The position numbers were made by a program, and so were the translations under genes. A DNA stretch of 64,000 nt from Allonocardiopsis opalescens (GTDB taxonomy: Bacteria; Actinomycetota; Actinomycetes; Streptosporangiales; Streptosporangiaceae). The first letter of the stretch is position 1. The number at the start of each line of letters is the position of its first letter. Shown here in pieces: positions 28,674 to 39,767 of this stretch. Where the stretch lies: NCBI RefSeq assembly GCF_003002095.1, contig NZ_PVZC01000004.1, positions 124,001 through 188,000 of the forward strand, given 5' to 3'. Under the pieces are notes generated by a model. It ran no database searches and had not been told where the DNA came from. It was given only the letters and a program-made list of their open reading frames with translations.

Positions 28674-29395
28674 GCACTCTCCCCGACTCCCTCGTCCCCG
28701 TCCGGCAGCCGGGTTCCGGCGCGGGCGAACTGGCCGCCGTGCTGTTCGACATGGACGGCACCCTGATCGACACCGAGCGGCTGTGGTTCGAGTCCGAGCG
28801 GGAGGTCACCGAGGGGCTCGGCGGGTCGTGGTCGCAGGCCGACCAGGAGATGCTGGTGGGCGGCTCGGCGCGCGGCGCCGCCCGCTACATCATCGAGCTG
28901 ACCGGCGCCTCGGAGTCCGAGGAGGCGGTGATGCGGCGGCTGGCCGACGCCATGGAGCGGCGGCTGCGCCACGACGAGGTGCGGCTGATGCCGGGTGCGG
29001 CGGAGCTGCTGGCCGAGGTGCGCGCCGCCGGGGTGCCGGCCGCGCTGGTCACCTCCACCCACCGCAGGCTGCTCACCGCCTCGCTGGAGACCCTGGGCGC
29101 CCACCACTTCGACCTCACCATCGCCGGCGACGAGGTCGCCGCGAACAAGCCCGACCCCGAGGCGTACCTGACGGCGGCGCGCCGGCTGGGCGTCGACCCC
29201 GCCCGCTGCGTGGTGCTGGAGGACTCCTTCAACGGCGTCAACGCCGGCCAGGCGGCCGGCTGCGTCACGGTGGCCGTGCCGAGCCTGCTGCACATCCCGC
29301 CGGCGCCCGGCCGGGTCGTCGTCGGCTCGCTCACCGAGATCGACCTGGAGTGGCTGCGCGAGCTGGTGCGCGGCTGGGACGGCGCGGCGGGCTGA
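28670..29395 (+). CDS. HAD-superfamily phosphatase
   Basis: A 241-residue HAD hydrolase of the beta-phosphoglucomutase-like group. Motif I is FDMDGTLID with nucleophile D27 and acid/base D29; a helical cap lies between about 40 and 105; motif II is VTSTHRR; motif III Lys is in AANKPDPEAYL; motif IV is VLEDSFNGV. It should hydrolyse a small phosphorylated metabolite in the cytoplasm; the substrate cannot be told. GTG start at 28670 overlaps the metH stop (GTGA), so it is co-translated with metH. This metH-HAD pair is common in actinobacteria, which hints at a linked housekeeping role. Confidence 0.88.
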
Positions 29396-29478
29396 GCCGG
29401 CCGCCGGCCGCACCCTAGGGGGCGGATTCCGGGATCGGCCCGATGCCGGAGCGGCCGCCGCGGTGCGACACTGGGTGC

Positions 29479-29982
29479 ATGCCGTTCGATTCGTGGATTC
29501 CGCTGGGGGCGACCCTCACCGTCATCGGTGTGGTCGCGGGTTTCGTCGTCTGGCGGCGGCGGGGGGCCGCCGCGGGCACCCGGGTGCTGGCGTGGTCGCT
29601 GCTGCCGCTGGCGGCGGCGCTGACGGGGGTCGCGTCGCTGCTGTGGGAGTTCGGCGCGGGCGTGGTCGACCTGTTCGTGCGCACCATCCTGTCGCCGATC
29701 GCGTGGGCCGGGGTGGGGCTGGCCGGGCTGTCGGTGCTGCTGTGGTTCCTCTCCGCGCTGCTGCGCCGCCTCGGTCGGGGCGGCGCTCCGGCGCGCGGGG
29801 GCGGCAAGGCGCCGGACAAGCCGGTCGGCAGGCCGTCGGGCCGCGGCGCGGTGCCGCAGGGGGGTGGCGACACCGTGCCGATCGCCCGGGGCCGCTCCGC
29901 CGCGAAGCCGGCCGCCGGGGACTCCGACGACCTCGACCTGGACGACATCGAAAGCCTGCTGCGCAAGCGGGGAATCCAGTAG
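29479..29982 (+). CDS. small membrane protein, conserved tail
   Basis: A 167-residue protein of unknown function. ATG 29479 is chosen because GACACT ends 6 nt upstream, fitting a leaderless start, and the next residues are hydrophobic (PLGATLTVIGVVAGFVVW). Three transmembrane helices span about 7-25, 35-55 and 68-92 (WAGVGLAGLSVLLWFLSALL). The remaining 75 residues are a Gly/Pro/Lys-rich linker and an acidic C-terminus DDLDLDDIESLLRKRGIQ that looks like a protein-binding helix. It follows metH-HAD by 83 bp and ends before a strong terminator. Confidence 0.65.
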   Translation: MPFDSWIPLGATLTVIGVVAGFVVWRRRGAAAGTRVLAWSLLPLAAALTGVASLLWEFGAGVVDLFVRTILSPIAWAGVGLAGLSVLLWFLSALLRRLGRGGAPARGGGKAPDKPVGRPSGRGAVPQGGGDTVPIARGRSAAKPAAGDSDDLDLDDIESLLRKRGIQ

Positions 29983-30086
29983 CGGCCGGGCGGCCGGCGC
30001 TTTTCGGCCGGTCCGTCCCGGCTGCTCCATTCGTCCGCCCGCCGCGGCCGCGCCGCGCGGTGTGCGCGCTGCCGCGAAATCGCGGC

Positions 30087-30119
30087 GAAGGCCCGTCGAG
30101 TACCACTCGGCGGGCCTTC
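30087..30119 (+). terminator. hairpin terminator after membrane protein
   Basis: 15-bp stem (30087-30101 with 30105-30119, one G-T wobble) around an ACC loop, followed by TCCCTTT. Confidence 0.85.
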
Positions 30120-30507
30120 TCCCTTTGCGCGGACGCCCTGCTTACCATGGGTGATCGTGCTCTGACCGCACGTCAGTGCACTCCCCGGGACGTAACGCGA
30201 ATCGAGGTGAAAAGGTTGCCGTACGGTTACTCCCGTGAACGATCGTTAAGTGCGGCGATATCCCTGCCGTCGAGGATTGGATATTACGATTCGGCCACGA
30301 CTTGCGGCCGACCCGTAGGATCTGGTCAAAGCCTGTATGGATAAGCCGTAAATTTCCGGTTCTGTATACCCGTGTACCTCACGGGTGGTCAGACGTGTGC
30401 TCGCACCCGTCATGTCCGATGACCTGTCGGCCTGAAGGGCGCCATCTCTCGTGCGGACGACTCCGCGCCGGGACGGTGACTGCCACCAACCAGGGGGAGT
30501 CTGTGCA
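30120..30507. other. control region upstream of the peptide transporter operon
   Basis: There is no supported gene in this 388-bp, AT-richer stretch. It contains a perfect 7-bp inverted repeat ACCCGTG/CACGGGT at 30368-30386 that could be an operator. The dppC ribosome site AGGGGGAG lies at 30492-30499. No convincing -35/-10 pair could be fixed. Confidence 0.45.
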
Positions 30508-31530
30508 ATGACCGCGCCACCCGATGTGTCCAGCGCGGGTGCCCCGGCAGAGCCGGAGGCCATGCTCGAAGGCGTGCGCAACACCGCGGGCCGCTCCCTC
30601 GGGCAGATCGCCTGGCAGCGGTTCAAGCGCGACAAGGTCGCCATGGGCGGCGGCATCGTCGTGCTGGTGCTGATCCTGATCGCCCTGCTCGCGCCCGTGC
30701 TGACCGCCCTCTTCGGCGCGCCGCCCACCCAGTACCACCAGGACCTGATCGACCCCCTCACCGGCGGCGCCCTGCGCGACCCCGCCGACCCGGCCTCCGG
30801 CCTGGACCCCTGGGGCGGGATCAGCGCCGAGCACCTGCTCGGCCTGGAGCCGGTCAACGGCCGCGACCTGTTCAGCCGGATCGTCTACGGCGCGCAGATC
30901 TCCCTGCTGGTCGCCTTCGGCGCCACCCTGCTGTGCGTGGTCATCGGCTCGGTCCTGGGCATCGTCGCCGGCTACTTCGGCGGCTGGGTCGACACCCTGA
31001 TCAGCCGGGCCATGGACATCTTCCTGGCCTTCCCGCTGCTGCTCTTCGCGATGGCCCTGGCCGGCGTGATCCCCGACGGCTCCTTCGGCCTCGAGGGCAA
31101 CTCACTGCGCGTCGCCGTGCTGATCTTCATCATCGGCTTCTTCAACTGGCCCTACATCGGCCGGATCGTGCGCGGGCAGACCCTGTCGCTGCGCGAGCGC
31201 GAGTTCGTCGACGCCGCCCGCAGCCTGGGCGCCGGCAGCGGCCACATCCTCTTCCGCGAGCTGCTGCCCAACCTCGTCGCGCCGATCCTGGTGTACTCCA
31301 CCCTGCTGATCCCGACGAACATCATCTTCGAGGCGTCGCTGTCCTTCCTCGGCGTCGGCATCAACCCGCCCACCCCCTCGTGGGGCGGCATGCTCGCCAG
31401 CGCGCTGAACACCTACACCACCTCGCCGCACTTCGTCGTGATCCCGGGCCTGGCCATCTTCATCACGGTGCTGGCCTTCAACCTGCTGGGTGACGGCCTG
31501 CGCGACGCACTCGACCCCCGAAGCCAGTGA
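30508..31530 (+). CDS. dppC: peptide ABC transporter permease (DppC/OppC type)
   Basis: A 340-residue inner-membrane permease of a dipeptide/oligopeptide importer. ATG 30508 is chosen for its AGGGGGAG ribosome site 8 nt upstream. The N-terminal GRSLGQIAWQRFKRDKVAMGGG is the typical DppC cytoplasmic leader; six hydrophobic segments follow. The coupling EAA motif is REFVDAARSLGAGSGHILFRELLPN, and VYSTLLIPTNIIFEASLSFLGVGINPP is a strong family match. It is the first gene of an operon with the binding protein, DppB and a fused ATPase downstream. The order C-A-B-DF is unusual, as the binding protein normally comes first. Confidence 0.9.
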   Translation: MTAPPDVSSAGAPAEPEAMLEGVRNTAGRSLGQIAWQRFKRDKVAMGGGIVVLVLILIALLAPVLTALFGAPPTQYHQDLIDPLTGGALRDPADPASGLDPWGGISAEHLLGLEPVNGRDLFSRIVYGAQISLLVAFGATLLCVVIGSVLGIVAGYFGGWVDTLISRAMDIFLAFPLLLFAMALAGVIPDGSFGLEGNSLRVAVLIFIIGFFNWPYIGRIVRGQTLSLREREFVDAARSLGAGSGHILFRELLPNLVAPILVYSTLLIPTNIIFEASLSFLGVGINPPTPSWGGMLASALNTYTTSPHFVVIPGLAIFITVLAFNLLGDGLRDALDPRSQ

Positions 31531-31604
31531 GCACCCGCACCCATCACTGCTCACCGGCGGGCGGAACAATCCCCGCGTACCGCGGATCGCGAGAAAGGCA
31601 CACA

Positions 31605-33383
31605 ATGAGAAAACGATGGCTAAGCGTCGCGGCGCTCGCCGCGGCGGGCTCCATGGCGCTCGCCTCCTGCGGTGGCGGCGGGGGCGGCGGTGGCGGCGGC
31701 GCCGAGGTGGAGTTCAACCAGGGCCTCACCGAGGTCGTGAACCCCTCCGAGGAGCCCGGCGGCACCCTGCGCTTCGCGATGTCCTCCGACATCGAGTCGA
31801 CGGACCCCGGCAACACCTACTACGGCTACAACTGGAACTTCACCCGGTTCTACGCCCGTACGGTGATGGCCTACACCAGCGAGCCGGGCACCGCCAGCAC
31901 CCAGCTGCAGCCCGACCTCGCCGCCGCCCCGCCCGAGGTGAGCGAGGACGGCCTCACCTGGACCGTCGAGCTCCAGCAGGGCCTGCGGTACGAGAACGGC
32001 GAGGAGATCGTCGCCGAGGACATCAAGTACGCCATCGCCCGCAGCAACTACGGCGAGGCCCGGCTGCCCAACGGCCCCACCTACTTCGCGCAGCTGCTGG
32101 CCGACAGCGAGGACTACGAGGGCCCCTACGCCGAGGGCGCCGAGGACGACCCGCTGGCGGGCTTCGACGGCATCGAGACGCCGGACGACTACACCCTGGT
32201 CTTCCACCTCAACGAGCCGTTCTCGGACTTCCCGTACCTGATGATGATCCCGCAGACCGCCCCGGTTCCGGCCGAGGAGGACACCGGCGAGCAGTACCAG
32301 GCGAACGTGGTCTCCAGCGGCCCGTACATGTTCGAGGACTCCTACCAGCCGGGCGAGCAGTTCAACATGATCCGCAACCCCGAGTGGGACCCGACCACCG
32401 ACCCGGTGCGCAGCGCGCTGCCGGACCGGATCGAGTTCACCCCGAACATCGACCAGAACGACATCGACCAGCAGCTGATGAACGGCGACGTCGACATCGA
32501 CCTCGGCGGCACCGGCCTGGGCCCGGCGCAGAAGGGCACCGCCCTCAACGACGAGCGCCAGCGCCCGTTCCTGGACAACGGCGAGACCGGCGCGCTGCGC
32601 TACGTCGCCGTCAACACGGTGGTCGAGCCGCTGGACAACGTCGCCTGCCGCCGCGCGGTGCAGTACGCCGCCAACCACGACGCCCTCCAGCGCGCCTGGG
32701 GCGGTGAGACCGGCGGTGCGATCCCCACCCAGATCATCCCGCCGGCGATCCCCGGCCACGACCCGAGCATCAATCCGTACCCGGCCGGCGAGGACAACAC
32801 CGGCGACCTCGAAGCGGCGCAGGCGCAGCTGGAGGAGTGCGGGCAGCCCGACGGCTTCGAGATGGGCCTGGGCGTGCGCAGCGACCGGCCCGCCGACGTG
32901 GCCACCGCCGAGGCGCTGCAGGAGTCGCTGGCGCGCGTGGGCATCGAGACCGAGATCATGGGCTATCCGGCCGACACCTACACCAACACGCAGGCCGGCT
33001 CGCCGGACTTCGTGCACGAGAACAACATGGGCCTGATGGTCTACGGCTGGATCCCGGACTGGCCCACCGGCTACGGGTTCATGAGCAGCATCGTCGACGG
33101 CGACGCCATCGTCCCGGCGGGCAACAGCAACCTGCCCGAGCTGGACGACCCGGAGATCAACGCGCTCTTCGACGAGGTGGCCACGGTCACCGACCCCGAG
33201 GAGCAGGCCGCGATCTACACCCAGATCGACCAGCTCGTGATGGACTCTGCCGCGATCCTGCCGGTGGTGTTCGAGCGCTCGGTGCTGTACCGGCCGGAGC
33301 GGCTGACGAACGTCTACTTCCACTCCGGCTACGCGATGTACGACTACATGTCGATCGGCATCGACCCGGACGCGCAGGAATAA
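31605..33383 (+). CDS. dppA: peptide-binding lipoprotein of ABC transporter
   Basis: A 592-residue extracellular substrate-binding protein of family SBP_bac_5. Start ATG 31605 has GAGAAAGG nearby. The signal peptide MRKRWLSVAALAAAGSMA ends in the lipobox LASC, so C22 should be lipidated and anchor the protein to the membrane; a poly-Gly spacer follows. The body holds GGTLRFAMSSDIESTDPGNTY near the start, the LTWTVELQQGLRYENGEEI strand and SSGPYMFEDSYQPGEQFNM. It captures peptides or a related ligand and delivers them to DppB/DppC. A perfect 18-bp palindrome follows this gene and separates it from dppB, which may allow higher expression of the binding protein. Confidence 0.9.
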   Translation: MRKRWLSVAALAAAGSMALASCGGGGGGGGGGAEVEFNQGLTEVVNPSEEPGGTLRFAMSSDIESTDPGNTYYGYNWNFTRFYARTVMAYTSEPGTASTQLQPDLAAAPPEVSEDGLTWTVELQQGLRYENGEEIVAEDIKYAIARSNYGEARLPNGPTYFAQLLADSEDYEGPYAEGAEDDPLAGFDGIETPDDYTLVFHLNEPFSDFPYLMMIPQTAPVPAEEDTGEQYQANVVSSGPYMFEDSYQPGEQFNMIRNPEWDPTTDPVRSALPDRIEFTPNIDQNDIDQQLMNGDVDIDLGGTGLGPAQKGTALNDERQRPFLDNGETGALRYVAVNTVVEPLDNVACRRAVQYAANHDALQRAWGGETGGAIPTQIIPPAIPGHDPSINPYPAGEDNTGDLEAAQAQLEECGQPDGFEMGLGVRSDRPADVATAEALQESLARVGIETEIMGYPADTYTNTQAGSPDFVHENNMGLMVYGWIPDWPTGYGFMSSIVDGDAIVPAGNSNLPELDDPEINALFDEVATVTDPEEQAAIYTQIDQLVMDSAAILPVVFERSVLYRPERLTNVYFHSGYAMYDYMSIGIDPDAQE

Positions 33384-33421
33384 CGACCATCCCGAGTTGA
33401 GATAAGGCAGGTGAAGGCAGT

Positions 33422-33458
33422 GATCGGGGCCGCCGTCCGGCGGACGGCGGCCCCGATC
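33422..33458. repeat. perfect 18-bp palindrome between dppA and dppB
   Basis: 33422-33439 is the exact reverse complement of 33441-33458 with a single G between. In RNA this gives a very stable hairpin 39 bp after the dppA stop and 14 bp before the dppB start. It is probably a 3' stabiliser or partial terminator that sets the dppA to dppB expression ratio. Confidence 0.75.
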
Positions 33459-33471
33459 GCAGCCGGCCCCG

Positions 33472-34479
33472 ATGCTTGCATACATTCTTCGCCGGCTCGG
33501 CGCGGGCGTCCTGCTCCTGGCCATCATCAGCCTGGTCACGTTCGCGATCTTCTACATCGTGCCCCGGCTGGCCGGCCGGACCACCGAGCAGCTGGCCGCC
33601 ATGTACGTCGGCCGGGCACCCACCCCTGAGGCGATCCAGGCCACCATCGACCGCCTCGGCCTGGACGAGCCCATCCCGCTGCAGTACTGGGAGTTCGTCC
33701 GGGGCATCTTCATGGGCGCCGAGTACCGCTTCGGCCGCCAGATCGTGGAGTGCAACGCGCCCTGCCTGGGCTACTCGTTCCAGGACTACACCGAGGTCTG
33801 GCCGACCATCCTGGACCGGCTGCCGGTCACCGTCTCGCTGGCCATCGGCGCCAGCGTCATCTGGCTGATCGCCGGCATCGGCGTCGGCGTCGTCTCCGCC
33901 ATCAAGAAGGGCAGCTGGTTCGACCGCGTCGCCATGGGCGTCGCCCTGGGCGGCGTCTCGCTGCCGATCTTCTTCACCGGCCTGATCGCGCTGGCCTTCC
34001 TCAGCTACCAGTGGGGGATCTTCCCCGACGTCGGCTACGTGCCCTTCACCGAGAGCCCCGCCGACTGGGCCTACCACCTGGTGCTGCCCTGGTTCACCCT
34101 CGCCTTCCTGCACGCCGCCCTGTACGCGCGGCTCACCCGGGCGGGCATGCTGGAGACGATGAGCGAGGACTACATCCGCACCGCGCGGGCCAAGGGCCTG
34201 CCGGAGCGGCGGGTCGTGATGAAGCACGGCCTGCGGCCCACACTCACCCCGATCCTCACCATCTTCGGCCTCGACCTCGGCCTTGTGCTGGGCGGCGCGG
34301 TCGTCACCGAGCAGGTCTTCTCGCTCAACGGCATCGGCCGCTACGCCGTGGTGGCCATCGCCAGCAGCGACCTGCCGGTGATCCTCGGCGTGACCCTGGT
34401 GGGCGCGGTCTTCATCGTGCTGGCCAACCTCGTGGTCGACCTGCTGTACGCGTGGATCGACCCCCGGGTCAGGATCTGA
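33472..34479 (+). CDS. dppB: peptide ABC transporter permease (DppB/OppB type)
   Basis: A 335-residue inner-membrane permease. The N-terminus MLAYILRRLGAGVLLLAIISLVTF is the standard DppB opening, so ATG 33472 is accepted although no Shine-Dalgarno is present and a strong hairpin lies just upstream. Six transmembrane segments are visible, with the EAA loop DYIRTARAKGLPERRVVMKHGLRPTL and the closing VVDLLYAWIDPRVRI. An internal region (about 75-105, with two Cys in ECNAPCLGYSF) is an extracellular insertion. It pairs with DppC for passage of peptides bound by DppA. Confidence 0.92.
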   Translation: MLAYILRRLGAGVLLLAIISLVTFAIFYIVPRLAGRTTEQLAAMYVGRAPTPEAIQATIDRLGLDEPIPLQYWEFVRGIFMGAEYRFGRQIVECNAPCLGYSFQDYTEVWPTILDRLPVTVSLAIGASVIWLIAGIGVGVVSAIKKGSWFDRVAMGVALGGVSLPIFFTGLIALAFLSYQWGIFPDVGYVPFTESPADWAYHLVLPWFTLAFLHAALYARLTRAGMLETMSEDYIRTARAKGLPERRVVMKHGLRPTLTPILTIFGLDLGLVLGGAVVTEQVFSLNGIGRYAVVAIASSDLPVILGVTLVGAVFIVLANLVVDLLYAWIDPRVRI

Positions 34480-34597
34480 CGCGCGCGGCCGAGCGCCCGC
34501 GTGCGATCCGGTCCCCGACCGGACGCATCCTAGTAAGCGAAACGCAACGAGCAGCGGCCCGGCGATGACGGGCACCCCGACCGGAGGTAGGCGGGTT

Positions 34598-36550
<1,953 letters not shown>

Positions 36551-36570
36551 CCGATCCGCCGCAACCGGGT

Positions 36571-36602
36571 CCGCGCCGCACCACCGCTACGGTGCGGCGC
36601 GG
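36571..36602. terminator. bidirectional terminator between dppDF and thrE
   Basis: A perfect 12-bp stem (36571-36582 with 36591-36602) with an 8-nt loop between two convergent genes. Confidence 0.75.
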
Positions 36603-36627
36603 AGCCGTGAGCAGCCGCCCGGGCCCC

Positions 36628-38046
36628 TCAGTAGCCGCGGGTGCGGCGGGCGGCCGGGCGGCGGGCGAAGCCGGTGCCGATCCAGCCGCCGCGGTAGAAG
36701 GCGCGGATCAGCTCGCCGCCGAAGTTGACGCCGGCGCCCAGGGCGAGGGCGACGAAGACGGCCTGGGCGAGGCCGAGGAGGCCGGCCGACGGGGCGCCCA
36801 GGTTGAGGTCGATGACGCCCTGGTAGAGCATGCTGCCGGGGAGCAGCGGGGCGATGGCCGGGGCCAGGTAGACCAGCGGCGGCGTGCGGGTCCAGCGGGC
36901 GACCAGGTGGCTGACGACACCCAGCAGCACGGCGGCGAAGGCGGTGGCCGCCACCGGGGGCAGGTCGAGCAGGCGCAGCACCACGTAGCCCGTCCAGATC
37001 AGCCCGCCGCCCAGGGTGGTGAACAGCAGGGTGCGGCGCGGCGCCATCAGGTTCAGGCCGAAGGACAGCGCCATGGCCATGGAGGCCAGCAGCGGCACCA
37101 CCGCCAGGCCCGGGTGCACCCGCGGCAGCTGGTCCACGTCGACGGGCACGCCGAGCCGGATGGCGGCGTACATGGTGACGCACAGCCCGGCGACGATCGC
37201 GGTCACCACGAAGAAGACCTCGAGCAGCCGGGCGGCCGCGCTCACATAGGAGCCGGCGATCCCGTCCTGCACGCTGGCGACCAGCGGCCGCCCGGGCAGC
37301 AGCGCGATGACTCCGCCGACGACCACCGCCGCCGAGTACACCTCCAGGCCGCTGATCAGCAGCAGCACACTGAACAGCGAGCTGATCGCGGCGGCCGCGA
37401 CCAGCTGGTAGAACTCGGCGATGCCGCGGCGCCCCAGCAGCGCGCCCACGCGGTCGCCCACGATGGTGGCCAGGAACGCGACCGCGGCGACCAGCGCGCC
37501 GCCGCCGACCATGACGCTCGCGGACGCGGCGATACCGCCCAGCCCCACCGCCGCCATCCAGCGCGGGTAGTCGGGGCGGCCGCTCTTGATCTGGCGGAGC
37601 CGGGTGAAGGCCTCGTCCAGGTCGACCAGCCCGAGCGCCGCCTCCTGCACGAAGGCGTGCAGCTGGGTCAGCCGGGTGTAGTCGGGGCTGCGCCGCCGCA
37701 CCACCCGCTCGCCGGTGATGGGGGTGGCCTGGCCGCGCGGGTGGCACGACAGGGTGATGGCGGTGAAGGTCACCGACGCCTCCGAGCGCGGCAGCCCGTA
37801 GGCGACGGACAGGCTCAGCATCGCCTCGGTGACGGACTCGGTGGACTCCCCGCTGGCCAGCAGCAGCTCGCCGACGCGCAGGATCAGGTCGACCGCGCGG
37901 TTGTCGAGCAGTTCGAGCTGCTCGTCCTCTGTCAGGTCGGGCCCGCCGTCGTGCGGGGCCGACAGCCGGATGAGGTTCCACTCCTGGAGCCGGTGCCACA
38001 GGGTGCGTGCGGCCGCCGGTGCGGGCCGCCGGAGCTGCTGGGACAT
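36628..38046 (-). CDS. threonine/serine exporter family protein
   Basis: A 472-residue membrane protein of the ThrE family, which exports L-threonine and L-serine by proton exchange in Corynebacterium. The N-terminal cytoplasmic domain (about 1-165) carries the conserved LLASGESTESVTEAMLSLSVAYGL and ITLSCHPRG elements. About ten transmembrane helices follow (for example LVAAVAFLATIVGDRVGALLG and GGLIWTGYVVLRLLDL). The closing LAPAIAPLLPGSMLYQGVIDLN is another family match. The ATG at 38046 has GAGGAGG upstream, though spaced widely (about 14 nt). It is transcribed leftward as a single gene, convergent with the peptide transporter. Substrate range is inferred from family only. Confidence 0.88.
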   Translation of the reverse strand: MSQQLRRPAPAAARTLWHRLQEWNLIRLSAPHDGGPDLTEDEQLELLDNRAVDLILRVGELLLASGESTESVTEAMLSLSVAYGLPRSEASVTFTAITLSCHPRGQATPITGERVVRRRSPDYTRLTQLHAFVQEAALGLVDLDEAFTRLRQIKSGRPDYPRWMAAVGLGGIAASASVMVGGGALVAAVAFLATIVGDRVGALLGRRGIAEFYQLVAAAAISSLFSVLLLISGLEVYSAAVVVGGVIALLPGRPLVASVQDGIAGSYVSAAARLLEVFFVVTAIVAGLCVTMYAAIRLGVPVDVDQLPRVHPGLAVVPLLASMAMALSFGLNLMAPRRTLLFTTLGGGLIWTGYVVLRLLDLPPVAATAFAAVLLGVVSHLVARWTRTPPLVYLAPAIAPLLPGSMLYQGVIDLNLGAPSAGLLGLAQAVFVALALGAGVNFGGELIRAFYRGGWIGTGFARRPAARRTRGY

Positions 38047-38385
38047 GGGCGCGCTCGACGCCTCCTCGCTTGTTCGCGCGCGTGTGCATGGGGGCGGGGC
38101 GGTGCCGGACCGGCGCCGCGACGCGGCCGGCGGTGTGATCCCCGGGTGAGACGCCCGCCCGCCGCCGGGGGTTGGCCGGTGGCGCCGCGGGGGCGGCCCG
38201 CCGGGGTGTGGGCTCGCTCACCGTGCCGGAGCCTGTGCTCCCGCACGAGGGCGAGCCCGCTCGTGCCCGCGGCCGAACCGCAGGTCACAGCGGTGGTGCC
38301 CGTGTTGTCAACGCCGTACCGCGTTTGGCCCTTCCCGCTGGAGGCAAAGTCCAAGCAAGCTCATGTCGATGAGGAGGCGAATGAC
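38047..38385. other. divergent intergenic region
   Basis: 339 bp between the divergent starts of the thrE-like gene and the 96-residue membrane protein. No reading frame here is convincing. It presumably holds both promoters, but I could not fix either. GAGGAGG at 38371-38377 is the ribosome site of the rightward gene. Confidence 0.5.
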
Positions 38386-38676
38386 ATGGCGGTCAGGACC
38401 CGGACCCTCGGTGGGTCCGTCGGCGGCATCGTGGGCTCGGTCCTCGCCCTGATCGGCGCGATCATCGTGCTCGGCATCCTGCTGGTGCTCATCGGAGTGA
38501 ACGAGGGCAACGTCATCGTCTCGGTCATCCTGGACATCGGCCGGTTCTTCGCGACCCCGTTCCACGACCTCTTCCCCCAGGACGAGCGGGCGATGGACTA
38601 CCTGGTCAACTGGGGCATCGCGGCGCTGGTCTACTTCGGGCTGGCCGGGCTGGTGGCGCGCTTCGCGCGCTGGTGA
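38386..38676 (+). CDS. small two-helix membrane protein
   Basis: A 96-residue protein with no known function, similar in style to small conserved actinobacterial membrane proteins. ATG 38386 has GAGGAGG 8 nt upstream. Helix 1 spans about 10-35 (GGIVGSVLALIGAIIVLGILLVLIG) and helix 2 about 73-92 (WGIAALVYFGLAGLVARF). The loop between (FFATPFHDLFPQDERAMDYL) is conserved-looking and amphipathic. The gene is alone, running towards the leftward RecB-type nuclease gene 63 bp away. Confidence 0.72.
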   Translation: MAVRTRTLGGSVGGIVGSVLALIGAIIVLGILLVLIGVNEGNVIVSVILDIGRFFATPFHDLFPQDERAMDYLVNWGIAALVYFGLAGLVARFARW

Positions 38677-38739
38677 CCCGGACGGCGGTGTCCGGCCGGC
38701 CGGACGCCGCCGGGGCCCGCTCGGGCGGGCCGGCGGCGC

Positions 38740-39612
38740 TCAGGCCGGTTCGGGCGCGGCCGGCGGCCCGGAGGCGTCGACCACCGGCAGCAGCACCGCG
38801 TCGGGCAGCGGCGGCGGGCTGCCGCCGAACTCCGGGCAGTGCGCCTGGTGCTCGCACCACGAGCACAGCCGGGACCGGCGCGGCCGCCAGTCGCCGCTGT
38901 CGGCGGCCTGCCGGATCGCCTGCCACACGGCCCTGACCTTGCGCTCGGTGGCCAGCAGATCGGCCTCGTCGGGGGAGTAGCGCAGGATCTCGCCGTCGCC
39001 CAGGTACATGAGCTGGAGCAGCCGGGGGATGCGGCCGTGCCTGCGCCACAGCATCAGCGCGTAGAAGCGCATCTGGAACACGGCCGAGGACTCGAACTCC
39101 GGCCGGGGCGCCCGGCCGGTCTTGTAGTCGACCACCCGCACCTCGCCGGTGGCGGCGACGTCGAGGCGGTCGATGTAGCCGCGCAGCTTCAGCCCCTCGC
39201 CGATGTCGGCCTGCAGGAAAAGCTCCCGGCGGCGCGGTTCGAGCCGGGTGGGGTCCTCCATGGTGAAGTAGCGGTCCAGAAGCCGCCCCGCCTCCGCCAG
39301 CCACGCCTTCTCGTCGCCGGGACCCTCGAACAGCTCGGCGTGCGCGGGGTCCTCGCCCCTGACCCGCTCCCACTCCGGCTCCAGCAGCGCGCCGACCCGC
39401 TCGGGGGTGCGCTCGGGAGCCGGCAGGTCGAACAGGCGCTCCAGCACGGCGTGCACCAGGGTGCCGCGCACCATCGCGGCGCTCGGCCGCTCGGGCAGCC
39501 GGTCGACCACCCGGAAGCGGTACAGCAGCGGGCACTGCATGAAGTCGGCCGCCCGCGACGGCGACAGCCCGGTGATCAGCGGGCCCCTGGCCGGCGGTGC
39601 GTCCTCGGTCAT
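38740..39612 (-). CDS. RecB-family nuclease with Fe-S cluster motif
   Basis: A 290-residue PD-(D/E)XK nuclease. The ATG at 39612 begins TEDAPPARGPLITGLSPSRA, followed by the RecB/Cas4-type opening SRAADFMQCPLLYRF (C27). The nuclease core has GTLVHAVLERLF, GYIDRLDV (metal-binding Asp) and VVDYKTGR (catalytic D-Y-K). Three more Cys in CSWCEHQAHC near the C-terminus complete a four-cysteine set as in AddB and Cas4, which bind a 4Fe-4S cluster. It probably trims DNA ends in repair; no helicase or cas gene is nearby, so it works with factors encoded elsewhere. A WhiB gene lies upstream on the same strand with hairpins between. Confidence 0.87.
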   Translation of the reverse strand: MTEDAPPARGPLITGLSPSRAADFMQCPLLYRFRVVDRLPERPSAAMVRGTLVHAVLERLFDLPAPERTPERVGALLEPEWERVRGEDPAHAELFEGPGDEKAWLAEAGRLLDRYFTMEDPTRLEPRRRELFLQADIGEGLKLRGYIDRLDVAATGEVRVVDYKTGRAPRPEFESSAVFQMRFYALMLWRRHGRIPRLLQLMYLGDGEILRYSPDEADLLATERKVRAVWQAIRQAADSGDWRPRRSRLCSWCEHQAHCPEFGGSPPPLPDAVLLPVVDASGPPAAPEPA

Positions 39613-39667
39613 GCCACAGGACTCTAGGGGACGCCGCCGACAGCGCGGACCGGGCCCGGACACGAAC

Positions 39668-39697
39668 ACACCCCCGCGGTCAGAGCCGCGAGGGTGT
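39668..39697 (-). terminator. hairpin upstream of the RecB-type gene
   Basis: 12-bp stem with one mismatch (39668-39679 with 39686-39697). Together with the next hairpin it probably ends the leftward whiB transcript. Confidence 0.55.
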
Positions 39698-39710
39698 GGA
39701 AGCGGTGCCA

Positions 39711-39725
39711 GCCCCCGAAGGGGGC
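39711..39725 (-). terminator. short GC hairpin after whiB
   Basis: GCCCCC and GGGGGC pair around a GAA loop, 43 bp past the whiB stop on the reverse strand. Confidence 0.6.
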
Positions 39726-39767
39726 CGGGGTCGTGGGGGGAGCGAACGCGACAGCGCCGCCGCCATA

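Noticed and set aside
33411-33629. A 72-codon frame overlapping dppB
   Set aside because: Its sequence is mostly the palindrome read in frame plus dppB in the wrong frame; no similarity to any family.
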